A DNA stretch of 28,902 nucleotides from an uncultured Lachnospiraceae bacterium (GCA_910587105.1 CAJUMB010000047.1:1-28902); one strand, 5' to 3'. Numbered from the stretch's first letter, positions 1 to 7,638 are shown. Notes: generated by a model from the letters alone, not told the origin. Program-made: numbers and translations.

Positions 1-1
1 A

Positions 2-88
2 ATTCTGTCCATGCAGGAGTTGGACTTCGGCGTAAAAAACTGTTCCGATGGCGTGAAGTTTTATTTTTCTATTCCATCTGTCAGTTAG
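2..88 (+). CDS. Sensor histidine kinase, C-terminal end only (partial)
   Basis: The frame starting at base 2 is open to a TAG at 86-88 and ends in residues FGVKNCSDGVKFYFSIPSVS. This resembles the last strands of a histidine-kinase ATPase domain, where a '...VxNxxDGVxFxFxIP' ending after the G2 box is common. Only 28 residues are visible, so the family call rests on this short tail and on context: a terminator follows at once, and then an ABC exporter operon with an apparent response-regulator operator. Two-component systems next to such exporters are common in Firmicutes. The matching response regulator would lie left of the window. Confidence 0.5.
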   Translation: MLSMQELDFGVKNCSDGVKFYFSIPSVS

Positions 89-102
89 ACTGTGCTTTCT
101 AT

Positions 103-143
103 AAACGGCTCTGCCTTTACTCAAAGGCAGGGCCGTTTTATTT
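103..143 (+). terminator. Strong intrinsic terminator after the kinase
   Basis: Arms 103-118 and 123-138 pair over 16 bases with one wobble around the loop ACTC, followed by a T-rich tail. It ends the upstream kinase transcript before the exporter operon, so that operon must have its own promoter. Confidence 0.9.
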
Positions 144-149
144 GAAGAT

Positions 150-198
150 TTCACGCCAATTTCACATTGGCCTCACACCGACTTCACCGCATTTTCAT
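150..198 (+). promoter_or_regulatory. Five TTCAC-like half-sites at 11-base period; probable response-regulator operator
   Basis: TTCAC occurs at 150-154, 161-165 and 183-187, with the near copies CTCAC at 172-176 and TTCAT at 194-198. Every start is exactly 11 bases from the last. Tandem direct repeats at one helical turn are typical of OmpR/PhoB/VanR-type binding sites. I see no good -35/-10 pair here, which fits an activator-dependent promoter. The likely regulator is the partner of the kinase ending at base 88; that link is inference. Confidence 0.65.
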
Positions 199-214
199 AA
201 GTTTACCTCAACAA

Positions 215-231
215 GAGGGCGGTCAGCCCTC
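215..231 (+). other. Small hairpin just before the ribosome binding site
   Basis: GAGGGC (215-220) and GCCCTC (226-231) pair around the loop GGTCA, eight bases before the near-perfect Shine-Dalgarno AAAGGAGGTGAT (238-249). It may protect the 5' end of the leader or tune translation. There is no T run, so it is not a terminator. Confidence 0.4.
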
Positions 232-253
232 ACAGACAAAGGAGGTGATTTTT

Positions 254-409
254 ATGACGGTTTTAGGTTTGGAATGGTACTGGTGGCTGATGATCGTGGT
301 GGTGCTGGCAATCTCTATCCCGTTCAAAATTAAGTTTATGAAGTGGTGGAGCAAGCGGGAGCAGGAAAAGAAAAAGGAGCAGCACGGGAAATGGGGTGAT
401 GATGAATGA
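254..409 (+). CDS. 51-residue single-span membrane peptide, first gene of the exporter operon
   Basis: The ATG at 254 follows a near-perfect Shine-Dalgarno (AAAGGAGGTGAT), and the stop overlaps the ATPase start by four bases (ATGA at 406-409), so translation of the two is coupled. The product has one hydrophobic segment (about residues 5-23, rich in Trp at its start) and then a strongly charged Lys/Glu/Arg tail (about 27-51). It is probably an inner-membrane peptide with a cytoplasmic C-terminus. I do not recognise a named family. Position and coupling suggest an accessory subunit or sensor of the ABC exporter, but that is inference. Confidence 0.75.
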   Translation: MTVLGLEWYWWLMIVVVLAISIPFKIKFMKWWSKREQEKKKEQHGKWGDDE

Positions 410-1254
410 TTGAAGTAAAGGATTTGACTTTCTCCTACGGCAAAGACAAAAAAGCGCTGCACGGCCTGAACTTCACTGTGGAAGATGGGGAAATCTTTGG
501 CTTTCTGGGGCCGAATGGCTCCGGGAAATCAACGACCCAAAAAATCCTGACCGGGATTTTGAAAGGACACGGCGGCAAGGTGTCGCTGTTCGGGCAGGAT
601 ATTTCTGCGGCACACACGCAGGAGTTTTTTCAAAAGATCGGCGTCTTATTTGAGTTTCCCTATCTGTATGCCAATTTGAGCGCCGTTGACAATCTTAAAT
701 ATTTTTCTTCGTTCTATCCGAAAGAACAAATACGCAGTATTGAGGAAGTTTTGGAGGAATTGGAATTTAAGCCAGACTTCTTGAAAAAGCCGGTTTCGTC
801 CTACTCAAAGGGTATGCGGCAGAGGGCAAGCATGGCGCGGGCACTAATCAGCAATCCCAAGCTGCTGTTTCTGGACGAACCGACCAGCGGGCTTGACCCG
901 TCCGGCGCTGTCCTGTTCCGTAAGATCATTGAGGAAGAACGTAAAAAAGGTACGACGGTATTTTTGACTACCCACAATATGCTGGATGCCGACCTGCTCT
1001 GTGATCGGGTGGCATTTATCGCGGACGGCGAGATCAAGGCACTGGACACTCCAAAAAACTTGAAAGAGCGCAACAGCAATCACCGCGTCGTGATCGACTA
1101 TTTGTATCAGGGGAGGCGGGAAGAAAAGACGATTGAGGCCCCGGAATTAGAAGCAGGTATTCCTTTTGCGCATGACGAGATTATCAGTATCCATTCACAG
1201 GAACCAACATTGGAGGATATGTTTATCCAATATACGGGAAGGGGGCTGTCTTGA
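406..1254 (+). CDS. ABC exporter ATP-binding subunit
   Basis: This 282-residue cytoplasmic ATPase powers the two permeases encoded next. It shows the Walker A GPNGSGKST (35-43), an ABC signature of the form SYSKGMRQR (132-140), Walker B LLFLDEP (153-159) with the catalytic Glu, a D-loop SGLDP (161-165) and a switch His in TTHN. The C-terminal 70 residues are the usual extension of drug/lantibiotic-type exporters ('PTLEDMFIQYTGR' ending). The start overlaps the membrane peptide gene, and its stop overlaps the next start by one base (TGATG). The substrate cannot be read from sequence; antimicrobial peptide or drug export fits the kinase-regulated context. Confidence 0.93.
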   Translation: MIEVKDLTFSYGKDKKALHGLNFTVEDGEIFGFLGPNGSGKSTTQKILTGILKGHGGKVSLFGQDISAAHTQEFFQKIGVLFEFPYLYANLSAVDNLKYFSSFYPKEQIRSIEEVLEELEFKPDFLKKPVSSYSKGMRQRASMARALISNPKLLFLDEPTSGLDPSGAVLFRKIIEEERKKGTTVFLTTHNMLDADLLCDRVAFIADGEIKALDTPKNLKERNSNHRVVIDYLYQGRREEKTIEAPELEAGIPFAHDEIISIHSQEPTLEDMFIQYTGRGLS

Positions 1255-2249
1255 TGTGGAAAAGTCTTTGTTCCCTGTTCAAAAAGGATTGCCGGATGAT
1301 GGTTTCCGGGAAATTCTTCCTCATGTCGTTGGGCTTTTTGGTTCTTTACACTCTGTATGTGAACTTTGGATATATCAAATTCATGGATGCCAGTATATAC
1401 AACGTGTACCTGTATGACCCGGCAGGAACACAGACAACGGTTTCCACGCTGGTTCAGCGCGTTTCATCGAAAGAAGCGCTGGACTCAGCTTTACTCGATG
1501 ATACCAACGGTGTCGGCATTGATGCCAGCGCCGGAGAGCCACAGCTTGTATTCTATGAGGGAACAGAAAATGCTGACCGTCACCGTGCCGGCTATGCGCT
1601 TTCTCTCCTACAACCGTCAGGGCATTACAGCGCCGAGGTGATTGGCTCCAATACGCCGGAGCAAAAGGCAAGGAAAGAGATCACCTGTGAACTGCTGTTT
1701 TTTGAAATTGCCGCTGTCGGGTTTTTAGGGATTGCCGCTGTGTTGTTCAAGGAAAAAGGAATGGGCGTTATCCGTGTTCATGCCATTTTACCTTTGCAAA
1801 AAAATCTGTTTATCCTGTCCAAGCTGGCAATCTTTCTGCTGTCCGATCTGGTCTTTGCAATACTGCTCACCGTGTTGAATGTTGGAGTTTTGGATACCGC
1901 ATCTATATTGCCTGCGGTGTTGCTTCAAACGGCACTTCTGTCCTTGATTATGGCCTTGACCGGTCTGATTTGCGCCCTGCTTCTAAAAGACTTCCGACAG
2001 TTTACATTGACCTATCTTCTGATTGCGATTTTTGTTGCAACTCCTGTGTTTTTGGCTGCAAATACGGCGGTAAAGTTGGATTGGATTTATTTCCATCCAT
2101 TTTATCATATTTATATGGGTCTGAAAAACGCTTACTTTGGAACTTCCTCGAATAGCCTTGCCTATTATTTGGGGTGTCTGGCTGCAATCGTTGTATTATT
2201 TGCAGGCGTACAGCGCGTGTTCCACAGAGAAATGGGAAAGGAGGGCTGA
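1254..2249 (+). CDS. ABC exporter permease, subunit 1
   Basis: A 331-residue polytopic membrane protein. The ATG at 1254 (MWKSLCSLFKKD) is preferred over the TTG one codon earlier, because it is preceded by GGAAGGGGG and forms a TGATG overlap with the ATPase stop. Layout: one N-terminal membrane span (about 20-37), an extracytoplasmic domain (about 45-135), then five or so hydrophobic segments from about residue 145 to the end. This is the ABC-2 exporter layout. It should pair with the permease that follows to form a heterodimeric channel. The specific substrate is unknown. Confidence 0.85.
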   Translation: MWKSLCSLFKKDCRMMVSGKFFLMSLGFLVLYTLYVNFGYIKFMDASIYNVYLYDPAGTQTTVSTLVQRVSSKEALDSALLDDTNGVGIDASAGEPQLVFYEGTENADRHRAGYALSLLQPSGHYSAEVIGSNTPEQKARKEITCELLFFEIAAVGFLGIAAVLFKEKGMGVIRVHAILPLQKNLFILSKLAIFLLSDLVFAILLTVLNVGVLDTASILPAVLLQTALLSLIMALTGLICALLLKDFRQFTLTYLLIAIFVATPVFLAANTAVKLDWIYFHPFYHIYMGLKNAYFGTSSNSLAYYLGCLAAIVVLFAGVQRVFHREMGKEG

Positions 2250-2251
2250 AT

Positions 2252-3262
2252 ATGAAAGGTATACGTTACCAACTGAAAAGCGTATTGCATGACAAGTTCT
2301 GCCTGATGACCTTTCTTTTACCCATTGTCGTTGCGGCAGCTTTAAATTTTGTCGGTGCAATCGACCTTTCTACGCTGGGCGAGCTGCATTTTGGAGTTCT
2401 GAAAGGCGATTTGCCGACACAAACCATTACATGGCTGGAACGCTACGGCCCGGTGACAACTTATCCGACAGTGGAAGAGCTGACAGACGCAATAAAAGAG
2501 CCATCTACAAATCTAATTGGTGTGGAAGCTGATGGAAGCAGCATCAAAACAATTCTTTCCGGCGACGAGTTGGATATATTTCGCCAAACCGCTGACACGC
2601 TCCCTGACCTATACGAACAGCGAAATGTGGCTGGGCAGACGGAGGTTCACATTTTAGAGCGTCCCGATGTGATGGCTGGATTTCAAGATATGTTCATTGC
2701 TGTTACCTTGATTGTCGCTATGTTTATGGGATGCACCTTTAACGCAATGAACATGATTTCTGAAAAGGAGGACGGCGTTGCGTTTATCAACGAGATTTTG
2801 CCAATGACCCGCAGCCAATATATCATGCAAAAGCTCTTTGTTGGATTTATCTGCGGGTGTTTATCCTCTATTATTACGGTTTGTATCTGCTTCCGGCTTT
2901 CTCTGCAAAATGCGGCTCTCATGCTGGTGCTTATTGTGCTTTCCGCATTTGTGGCAGCATTGATAGGCTTATTCATTGGCAGAGCTTCCAATGGGCTGAT
3001 GGTCGGCGTGGTTTATATCAAAATCGTTATGCTGCTATTTATGGCTGTACCAATCTTGAGCTTTCTTGTGGGAATAAGTCAGCCGCTTCTTTTCGCAGTT
3101 TGCTACCTTGTCCCTTCGCAGGCAACATTCGAGGGTATTATGGACTTATCAACAGGCAGCGGGACAGCAGCAGTAAAAGATATTTTTATTCTCTTAGTTC
3201 ATTGTATTGGATGGTTCCTGTTATATATTGGCCTTTCGATGCATCAGAGGAAAAACTCATAA
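2252..3262 (+). CDS. ABC exporter permease, subunit 2
   Basis: A 336-residue ABC-2 type membrane protein. The ATG at 2252 lies two bases after the previous stop and 6-7 bases after AAAGGAGG, so the in-frame start 78 bases upstream is rejected. One N-terminal span (about 20-36), an extracytoplasmic region (about 40-150), and five or six spans from about 152 to 330. The 'SEKEDG...EILPMTRSQYIMQKL' loop after the second span is the coupling-type loop seen in ABC-2 permeases. It is the last gene of the operon; a terminator follows at 3309. Confidence 0.87.
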   Translation: MKGIRYQLKSVLHDKFCLMTFLLPIVVAAALNFVGAIDLSTLGELHFGVLKGDLPTQTITWLERYGPVTTYPTVEELTDAIKEPSTNLIGVEADGSSIKTILSGDELDIFRQTADTLPDLYEQRNVAGQTEVHILERPDVMAGFQDMFIAVTLIVAMFMGCTFNAMNMISEKEDGVAFINEILPMTRSQYIMQKLFVGFICGCLSSIITVCICFRLSLQNAALMLVLIVLSAFVAALIGLFIGRASNGLMVGVVYIKIVMLLFMAVPILSFLVGISQPLLFAVCYLVPSQATFEGIMDLSTGSGTAAVKDIFILLVHCIGWFLLYIGLSMHQRKNS

Positions 3263-3308
3263 ATGGTTCATAATAAGCCGCAGTTGTCTTTTTGAAAAAG
3301 ATTTATGG

Positions 3309-3335
3309 AGGGTGTGATAACTGCACCCTTTTTTA
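3309..3335 (+). terminator. Intrinsic terminator of the ABC exporter operon
   Basis: AGGGTG (3309-3314) pairs with CACCCT (3324-3329), followed by a run of six T (3329-3334). The stem is short but the T run is good, and it sits 47 bases after the last permease stop. The GC-rich stretch that follows (about 3342-3405) has several overlapping short inverted repeats and no gene that I can support. Confidence 0.7.
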
Positions 3336-3421
3336 GACCTCAACGACGGCAAAAGGGGGCTGCCGCCGTGAACCCCCGCGGCTATGGCGGGCGATGCCTC
3401 CGGGTTTTATAAAAAATTTAT

Positions 3422-3450
3422 TTGCTGTATTTTAGAAAAAAAGGTATACT
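3422..3450 (+). promoter_or_regulatory. Putative promoter of the Ser/Thr kinase operon
   Basis: TTGCTG (3422-3427), a 17-base spacer and TATACT (3445-3450). The -10 is good and the -35 weak. It leaves a leader of about 120 bases before the kinase start. Confidence 0.5.
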
Positions 3451-3576
3451 GTGATTACAAAGTCTCAAGAACTCTCGCCTGTTCGGGCAGAACAATCCTT
3501 ATTTGTGGAAGCAGTTTTATATGTAAGATACGATTCATTTACAGTTTATGTGTGTGTACAGAGAGAAGGTATCTGT

Positions 3577-4842
3577 TTGGTTGGGAAAATGATAGGGGAA
3601 AAGTATATACTCCTGGAGAAAATAGGCCGGGGAGGGGGCGGCAGTGTCTATACGGCGCGGGATGTGAGGCTGGGAAAGCAGTGGGCGGTTAAGCTGCTGG
3701 GGACTGGAAAGGCAGGGGAAGCAGCAGTTTTAAAATCATTGGACCACCCTATGATTCCCCGGGTGGTGGATTATCTGGAGGAAGAGGGAAACCTGTGGCT
3801 GGTTATGGATTACATACCAGGGAAAAACTTAAGAGAACTGCACAGGGCGGGGGGAATATCCAGGCGGCTGCTGTTGGAATGGGCCCTTGATTTGTGCCAG
3901 GTGCTGTCTTATCTGCACAGTCTGACACCGCCCTGTGTTCATGGGGATTTGAAGCCGGAAAATCTTGTGGTCTCCCAGGATGAAAAGCTTTTTCTGGTGG
4001 ATTTCGGTGCCGGGGCAGGAAGGCGCGGCGGCATCTGTGAGGGTACGCCGGGGTTCGCGCCGCCAGAACAGGAAATGGGGGTGGTCACTTGTCAATGTGA
4101 TATTTATGCTTTTGGGAGAACCTGGGAATTACTTTTGGGACGCAGTGCAGGTTCAGACTGGAAGAAAGTGATAGAAAAGTGCTGCCGTCAGTCTCCGAAA
4201 AAACGATATCAGGAAATGGGGGAAGTGGAGAGGCGCCTGCGGAAAATGAAAAGACGCAGAGAGAGGGGGAGGTTTTTTGTGCTTTTGGCCGGGGCGCTGG
4301 CTGTATGCGCCGCCGCTGGGTACTCTGCGGGACTTGGGGAATCTGTGGACGGGATGTGGGGAGACAGGCAGGCTTCCGGCGCTTTTGAAAGGCAGGAAGA
4401 AAGAGAGACACAAAAAGGTGCACAGAGCGAGGAAATGAGATGGAGGGAACTGGGAAATCTTGCAGAGGAGCTGGGGCAGGCTGCAGAGATTCGAAAAGAA
4501 CCGGACAGGCAGAACGGACTGCATGCGGCGGCGGAGAACTTAAAATTGTTTTATGAGGAAGAGCGGCAAAAAGGCCGGAAACTTCGCGCCGGGCTGATCC
4601 TGGCCCGGGGATACCGGGAAGATAACTGTAGGGACCTGGCGGAAAAAATATATCAGGAGTTGCTGCTTCTCTATCCGGATTCTGCTGAGTGCTACGGCAG
4701 TTATGGGTGTATGCTCTGGGCAATGGGAGCGGGAAAGACGCGTCTGAGAGCACTTTATCAGCAGGGAGAGCGGGCAGTATCGGATAAGAATGAATACAAT
4801 TACCGGATTTGGGCAGAGCGGATGAAGGAAATGGGGGATTGA
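3577..4842 (+). CDS. Membrane Ser/Thr protein kinase with extracytoplasmic repeat-like tail
   Basis: Hanks-type kinase. Numbered from the ATG at 3589, it shows the glycine-rich loop IGRGGGGSVY (12-21), the ATP-anchoring Lys35 (AVK), HGDLKPEN (118-125) with catalytic Asp120, DFG (138-140) and APPE (157-160). One membrane span (about 229-249) separates the cytoplasmic kinase from an outer C-terminal region of about 165 residues. That region is Glu/Arg-rich and ends with TPR-like helices (ARGYREDNCRDLAEKIYQEL...). There are no PASTA repeats, unlike PrkC. The start is uncertain: TTG 3577 has AGAAGG at a 7-base spacing, while ATG 3589 lacks a good site. It is coupled to the next gene by a one-base gap. 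Residues before 3577 in the same frame do not look coding. Confidence 0.88.
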   Translation: MVGKMIGEKYILLEKIGRGGGGSVYTARDVRLGKQWAVKLLGTGKAGEAAVLKSLDHPMIPRVVDYLEEEGNLWLVMDYIPGKNLRELHRAGGISRRLLLEWALDLCQVLSYLHSLTPPCVHGDLKPENLVVSQDEKLFLVDFGAGAGRRGGICEGTPGFAPPEQEMGVVTCQCDIYAFGRTWELLLGRSAGSDWKKVIEKCCRQSPKKRYQEMGEVERRLRKMKRRRERGRFFVLLAGALAVCAAAGYSAGLGESVDGMWGDRQASGAFERQEERETQKGAQSEEMRWRELGNLAEELGQAAEIRKEPDRQNGLHAAAENLKLFYEEERQKGRKLRAGLILARGYREDNCRDLAEKIYQELLLLYPDSAECYGSYGCMLWAMGAGKTRLRALYQQGERAVSDKNEYNYRIWAERMKEMGD

Positions 4843-4843
4843 T

Positions 4844-5788
4844 ATGGCTTGGAGGAAATCATGGATATGCATGGGAATCCTGGCAGTGGGCATGACCACT
4901 TGTACCATACGGGCAGAAGTGGTGGATATGGGCGGATTCCAGATACAAATCGGACAGAAACCGGACAGCGGGATGGAACAGGAGAGAAAGGATACACAGC
5001 GAGAGGATGGGCAGATGCCAAAGACGGATCGGGAAAAGGTGGCGGAAGTTCCCAGGGAGAGCTCTGGGGGAATTTCTTATGAAGAATGGTACACAGAACC
5101 TGTACAGGAACCCCGGACAGTAGATTCTTCGGCGGAGAGGCAGGAATCGGTACAGGAGGAAATTGAGGATTTGCCGGGGCAGTCTTTACAGCAGGAGGAA
5201 CTGTTCTATCCAGGGGCAGAGGGCATAGAGCAGGTTTATCTGTTCCCGGAGGGAGAATCAGGAACAGATGGGAGTGCTTTTTTGGATGAGAACCAAGGTC
5301 AGGGGCAAAGCATGCAGAGACAGGAAGAAACGGCAGGACAGGCGGGGAAACCTGCAGATGTCGAAAAGGGCGGTGCAGAATCCGGGAGCATTCAGGCGGA
5401 TAACAGTGAAAAGGGGGATAGCAGGACGGCTGGAAGCAAGACAGCGGAAAAAAGACAGAAAACATTAGCTGGACAAATGAAAAAAGGCGGAGAAAAAGGA
5501 GACAGCCGCCATGAGATACAGTTTATCCACGATGAGTCTGCACGGCTGAAATCCGGAACAGTTCCATCTGTACAGCTGATAGGAAAGCAGGAGGTCTGCG
5601 TTATATCTTACGCAGTAAACCGGCAGGAATGTGCCTGCCGCTGGGAGGAGGACAGGCTCTTGCCGGTGGAGCCGGTTCTCAATAAAGGAATGAACTGCCT
5701 GGAGATATCGGTTCTCTCAGAAGATGGACGGGTGATTTCCATGGAGCCATGGTACTTTTCTTGTGGTGTGGGGTTTGCCATGTTATAA
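4844..5788 (+). CDS. Secreted acidic protein with C-terminal Ig-like region; partner of the kinase
   Basis: A 314-residue protein of unknown function. An N-terminal signal-like segment (about 5-23, ending near IRAEV) is followed by about 190 residues of low-complexity Glu/Gln/Gly/Lys-rich sequence. The final 85 residues are more ordered, with a '...LNKGMNCLEISVLSEDGRVISMEPWYF' ending that resembles the last strands of a bacterial Ig-like domain. It starts one base after the kinase stop, so the two are one operon, and the acidic stretch could be cell-surface or linker sequence. A role as ligand, target or partner of the kinase is inference. The last 33 coding bases also hold a promoter for the next gene. 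Confidence 0.75.
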   Translation: MAWRKSWICMGILAVGMTTCTIRAEVVDMGGFQIQIGQKPDSGMEQERKDTQREDGQMPKTDREKVAEVPRESSGGISYEEWYTEPVQEPRTVDSSAERQESVQEEIEDLPGQSLQQEELFYPGAEGIEQVYLFPEGESGTDGSAFLDENQGQGQSMQRQEETAGQAGKPADVEKGGAESGSIQADNSEKGDSRTAGSKTAEKRQKTLAGQMKKGGEKGDSRHEIQFIHDESARLKSGTVPSVQLIGKQEVCVISYAVNRQECACRWEEDRLLPVEPVLNKGMNCLEISVLSEDGRVISMEPWYFSCGVGFAML

Positions 5789-5789
5789 T
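5756..5789 (+). promoter_or_regulatory. Promoter block copy A, embedded in the end of the preceding gene
   Basis: TTGTGG (5761-5766), a 17-base spacer and a consensus TATAAT (5784-5789), 33 bases before the start at 5823. The whole 34-base block matches 6037-6070 at 29 of 34 positions, although copy A overlaps coding sequence. Confidence 0.65.
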
Positions 5790-5822
5790 ATGGGAAAATG
5801 GTTCATGAAAAGGCGGTGAGAG

Positions 5823-6020
5823 ATGGAGGTGTTGGAAAGGACTGAAAAAGAAATGATTAAGATATCTATTGAAGAATTTTCCAGGCTGCAGGATTATATG
5901 TCGGTCTGCGATAAGGATTCTGAGGCATACAGGAAAATGAAAAGACGTTATACGGAATTAAAAGTGATACTTACAGCTTCCGGGATCAATCTTACAGAGA
6001 TTGATTATCTGAAAGAATAA
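5823..6020 (+). CDS. Small 65-residue helical protein, unknown function
   Basis: The ATG at 5823 follows AAAGGCGGTGAG at a usual distance. The product is charged, with no membrane span and no Cys except one, and is likely mostly helical (TEKEMIKISIEEFSRLQDYM...KMKRRYTELKVIL). A short coiled-coil or two-helix hairpin is plausible. It has its own promoter (5784-5789) and does not overlap its neighbours. I do not recognise a family. The codon pattern and ribosome binding site support a real gene. Confidence 0.7.
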   Translation: MEVLERTEKEMIKISIEEFSRLQDYMSVCDKDSEAYRKMKRRYTELKVILTASGINLTEIDYLKE

Positions 6021-6036
6021 ATGGTCATTTTTCTGC

Positions 6037-6070
6037 TTTTCTTGCGGTGTGGGTTCTGCTATGCTATAAT
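6037..6070 (+). promoter_or_regulatory. Promoter block copy B, before the HAD phosphatase gene
   Basis: TTGCGG (6042-6047), a 17-base spacer and a consensus TATAAT (6065-6070). It is near-identical to 5756-5789. The transcript would have a leader of about 90 bases before 6165. Confidence 0.7.
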
Positions 6071-6164
6071 CTCAGCTAAGGAACTGTAAGAGATATGAGT
6101 TTAGTACAGTGTTTTGTGATAAAGGATTTACAAAAACGCTGACTTGGGAGAGGAGCAGGCGGAC

Positions 6165-6812
6165 ATGTACCGTGCTATTTTATTTGACCTGGATGGCACC
6201 CTGACAGCTTCGGCGGAGGGGATTACTAAAAGTGTTCAATATGCATTACAGAAACTTGGGATAGAGGAACCGGATTTGGAGAAACTGGAGGCTTTTGTAG
6301 GTCCGCCTTTGCTGGATCAGTTTATGGAAGCCTACGGGATGGACCTGGAGACTGCCCGGCAGGCGGTGGTGTACTACCGGGAACGGTACTCGGCACAGGG
6401 AATGTATGAGAATCAATTGTATGAAGGAATCCGGGAGCTTCTGCAGGATTTAAGCAGCCGGGGATATTTGCTGGGAGTAGCTTCATCGAAAGGTCTTATG
6501 TATGTGGAACAGATTCTGGATTATTTTCAGATTTCCTCTTTTTTCACAGTGATTGAGGGAAGCCGGATGGATGGGTCCAGACTCAGCAAAGGGAATGTGA
6601 TCCAGGAGGCTTTGAAAAAGCTGAATATGGAGAATCGCCGGGACCAGGCAGTGATGGTAGGCGACAGAAAGTATGATATTCTGGGAGCCCGGGAGGCAGG
6701 CATTGACTGCATAGCCGTCTCTTATGGATATGGGAGCGTACAGGAGCTGGAACAGGCAGGTCCGGTGATGATTGTGCCTGGGGTAGACGGGCTCCAGCGT
6801 TTTTTTCCGTAA
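6165..6812 (+). CDS. HAD-family hydrolase, phosphoglycolate-phosphatase-like
   Basis: A 215-residue cytoplasmic phosphatase of HAD subfamily I. All four motifs are present: DLDGT with nucleophile Asp8 and acid/base Asp10, ASS (Ser107/108), Lys142 (SKG), and MVGDRKYD with Asp167/Asp171 for Mg2+. The helical cap lies at about 15-85. The ATG at 6165 is chosen over the TTG at 6144 because GGAGAGGAG (6147-6155) sits just before it. The family removes phosphate from small sugar phosphates, phosphoglycolate or pyrophosphate (Gph/PpaX-like); the true substrate is not readable. The next gene follows after 32 bases and may be cotranscribed. Confidence 0.9.
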   Translation: MYRAILFDLDGTLTASAEGITKSVQYALQKLGIEEPDLEKLEAFVGPPLLDQFMEAYGMDLETARQAVVYYRERYSAQGMYENQLYEGIRELLQDLSSRGYLLGVASSKGLMYVEQILDYFQISSFFTVIEGSRMDGSRLSKGNVIQEALKKLNMENRRDQAVMVGDRKYDILGAREAGIDCIAVSYGYGSVQELEQAGPVMIVPGVDGLQRFFP

Positions 6813-6844
6813 ACCCTCTGCCTGGCAGAAACTGGTTTTTCAGA

Positions 6845-7624
6845 GTGTGGAGGGTTCTTTATCCAGCGGGGATTCATCTGGGAATGGGATTGTTGGTGAG
6901 TCAGGTGCTGGTGGTTTTTCTGCTGCTTTCCGGGATGGGAGTGGCAGGTGTGAACAAATATGGTCTGGCGGCCACAGGTGTGACGGGAGTGCTGACCATA
7001 CCCATTTCCGGGTGGCTGCTCTGGCGGGATGAAAGGAAAAGGAACTTTTCTCAGAAGACAGGATTCAGCAGAAGCCTGCGGATAGGTGAAGTGGTGTGGA
7101 TGCTGCTTTTGGGAATATCGGCCTGCCAGCTGGTGAATATGATGCTGGCGGTGCTGCAGTTTACCCGGCTGTTTCCGGGATATGGAGAATTGTCGGAACA
7201 AATTTTTACAGATCAGAAACTTTTCTGGATGCTGCTCTGGGCAGGAATCGTAGCTCCGGCTGCAGAAGAATTGATATTCCGCGGTTTGATATTCCGGCGT
7301 TTACTGGATTATCTGCCGGTTGGATGGGCGATTGGGATATCTGCGTTTCTGTTCGGAATCTACCATGGAAATGTTCTGCAGTTTATCTATGCAGGGCTTT
7401 TGGGTGCCTGTTTTGCATATTGTTATTATCGGCTGGGCAGTCTGTGGGCGCCTGTTCTCCTTCATATGGGTGCAAACTGCTGGTCCGTGATTCTCACTCA
7501 GCTGGCATCGGCCACAGGCGCGTCTGTGGGGCTTGGGTATGTGATGCTGGTTGCCATGGGAGTAGAAGTGGTGGTAGTGGTCTTTTCCATTATCAATTTT
7601 ATCAGGAACCGGGAGGGAATGTGA
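6845..7624 (+). CDS. CPBP-family intramembrane metalloprotease (CAAX protease-like)
   Basis: A 259-residue polytopic membrane protein. The three Abi/CPBP motifs are visible: EELIFRG (Glu141, Glu142, Arg146), FGIYHGN (His174) and a C-terminal HMGAN, the set that binds the catalytic metal in Rce1-type proteases. About seven hydrophobic segments are seen. The start is GTG 6845, with no clear ribosome binding site; ATG 6884 (MGLLVSQ) is an alternative. A 7-base inverted repeat (AACCCTC 6812-6818 and GAGGGTT 6850-6856) spans the start. Family roles include prenyl-protein processing and bacteriocin self-protection; no bacteriocin gene is nearby, so the role here is open. Confidence 0.88.
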   Translation: MWRVLYPAGIHLGMGLLVSQVLVVFLLLSGMGVAGVNKYGLAATGVTGVLTIPISGWLLWRDERKRNFSQKTGFSRSLRIGEVVWMLLLGISACQLVNMMLAVLQFTRLFPGYGELSEQIFTDQKLFWMLLWAGIVAPAAEELIFRGLIFRRLLDYLPVGWAIGISAFLFGIYHGNVLQFIYAGLLGACFAYCYYRLGSLWAPVLLHMGANCWSVILTQLASATGASVGLGYVMLVAMGVEVVVVVFSIINFIRNREGM

Positions 7625-7638
7625 GAAATGAAATCAGT

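Noticed and set aside
2174..2251. In-frame extension of permease 2 upstream of 2252
   Set aside because: It overlaps the end of permease 1 by 76 bases, is not membrane-like, and the strong AAAGGAGG precedes 2252.
3342..3405. GC-rich segment with short inverted repeats, suspected end of an integrative element
   Set aside because: I see no integrase, attachment site or matching repeat within the window, so the claim cannot be supported.
4085..5465. Pro/Ser-rich minus-strand frames of 221-222 codons opposite the kinase and its partner
   Set aside because: They mirror the Gly/Arg/Glu-rich codons of the plus-strand genes; composition is unnatural and there are no start signals.
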